In this document: positions 6,930 through 7,147 of the stretch, piece by piece
How positions within the stretch are numbered: position 1 is the first letter of the stretch
How the letters are laid out: every line of letters begins with the position of its first letter
DNA from: Anoxypelagibacter denitrificans
Lineage (GTDB): Bacteria; Pseudomonadota; Alphaproteobacteria; Pelagibacterales; Pelagibacteraceae
Length of the DNA stretch: 7,147 nucleotides
Direction of reading: 5' to 3'
Assembly (NCBI GenBank): GCA_017640265.1
Contig: JAGFVZ010000046.1
Location: forward strand, 1-7,147
Notes under the pieces: generated by a model
What the model was told of the DNA's origin: nothing
The model's database searches: none
Seen by the model: the letters and a program-made list of their open reading frames with translations, nothing else
Translations under genes and position numbers: made by a program

Positions 6930-7147
6930 TTAAATATCTTTAAATTTTAGTTTAAATGAAATTCCCATAGTCGAAGATAAATAAATGTTTTTGATGTTTT
7001 CAGAATTAAAAATATTAGGTTTTTCTTTCTTTAAATTTTGAAAAAGCGATTTTAAATTTTCTAGTAATTTACTTTCTGTAAAATTCTTCCTTCCAATTGA
7101 CACTCCAAGATTCCCGTCTTTATCATTTTTGATTTCTACAAGCTTAT
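6930..7147 (-). CDS. rplA: Large ribosomal subunit protein L1 (uL1), C-terminal fragment
   Basis: Only the last 71 residues and the TAA stop (6932-6930) are in the window; the start lies beyond the right edge. L1 binds 23S rRNA to form the mobile L1 stalk, which helps release deacylated tRNA, and in many bacteria represses its own operon. Seen: VEIKNDKDGNLGVSIGRKNFTESKLLENLKSLFQNLKKEKP, matching the end of domain I with its paired helix, then NIKNIYLSSTMGISFKL, where the SSTMG motif before the C-terminal strand is characteristic. The usual Gly-rich AKG stretch before that strand is replaced here by SENIK, a modest divergence. Position just upstream of rplJ and the C-terminal motif support the call despite the short fragment. 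Confidence 0.93.
   Translation of the reverse strand, partial: KLVEIKNDKDGNLGVSIGRKNFTESKLLENLKSLFQNLKKEKPNIFNSENIKNIYLSSTMGISFKLKFKDI

Overview
This window is a slice of the conserved bacterial ribosomal-protein and RNA-polymerase operon, read entirely from the minus strand. In transcription order (right to left) it holds the 3' end of rplA (L1), complete rplJ (L10), complete rplL (L7/L12), complete rpoB (RNA polymerase beta) and the 5' 45% or so of rpoC (beta'). Both window edges cut through genes.

The DNA is strongly AT-rich and the proteins are rich in Lys, Asn and Ile. The core motifs look alphaproteobacterial. RpoB has EQEVFMGDLPLMTDSGTF, DQTNPLSEITHKRR and a C-terminus ending in LVKEIRALGLNIELS. 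RpoC has VTEPGLTELK and LLSEEEY. With the very short intergenic gaps (3, 24, 48 and 10 bases), this suggests a streamlined, AT-rich alphaproteobacterium such as a SAR11-type marine lineage. The lineage is inferred from remembered family sequences, not from a search.

Layout: 6930-7147 is the rplA end. 6414-6926 is rplJ, starting 3 bases after the rplA stop. 6390-6413 is a short gap with a perfect palindrome. 6024-6389 is rplL. 5976-6023 is the widest gap and carries a 7-bp inverted repeat able to form an RNA hairpin between rplL and rpoB. 1887-5975 is rpoB. 1877-1886 is a 10-base gap with a Shine-Dalgarno-like AGGA. 1-1876 is rpoC from a GTG start. No stretch above 300 bases lacks a gene. No tRNA, rRNA, mobile element, CRISPR array or intrinsic terminator was seen.

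L10 and L7/L12 form the ribosomal stalk that recruits translation factors, and L1 forms the opposite stalk. Beta and beta' together form the catalytic core of RNA polymerase. Co-transcription couples ribosome and polymerase supply. I found no new biological system here. The points worth a second look are small: compaction of the rplA-rplJ junction, two inverted repeats in the gaps, the same A9 tract near the start of rpoB and rpoC, and the scarcity of Shine-Dalgarno sites.
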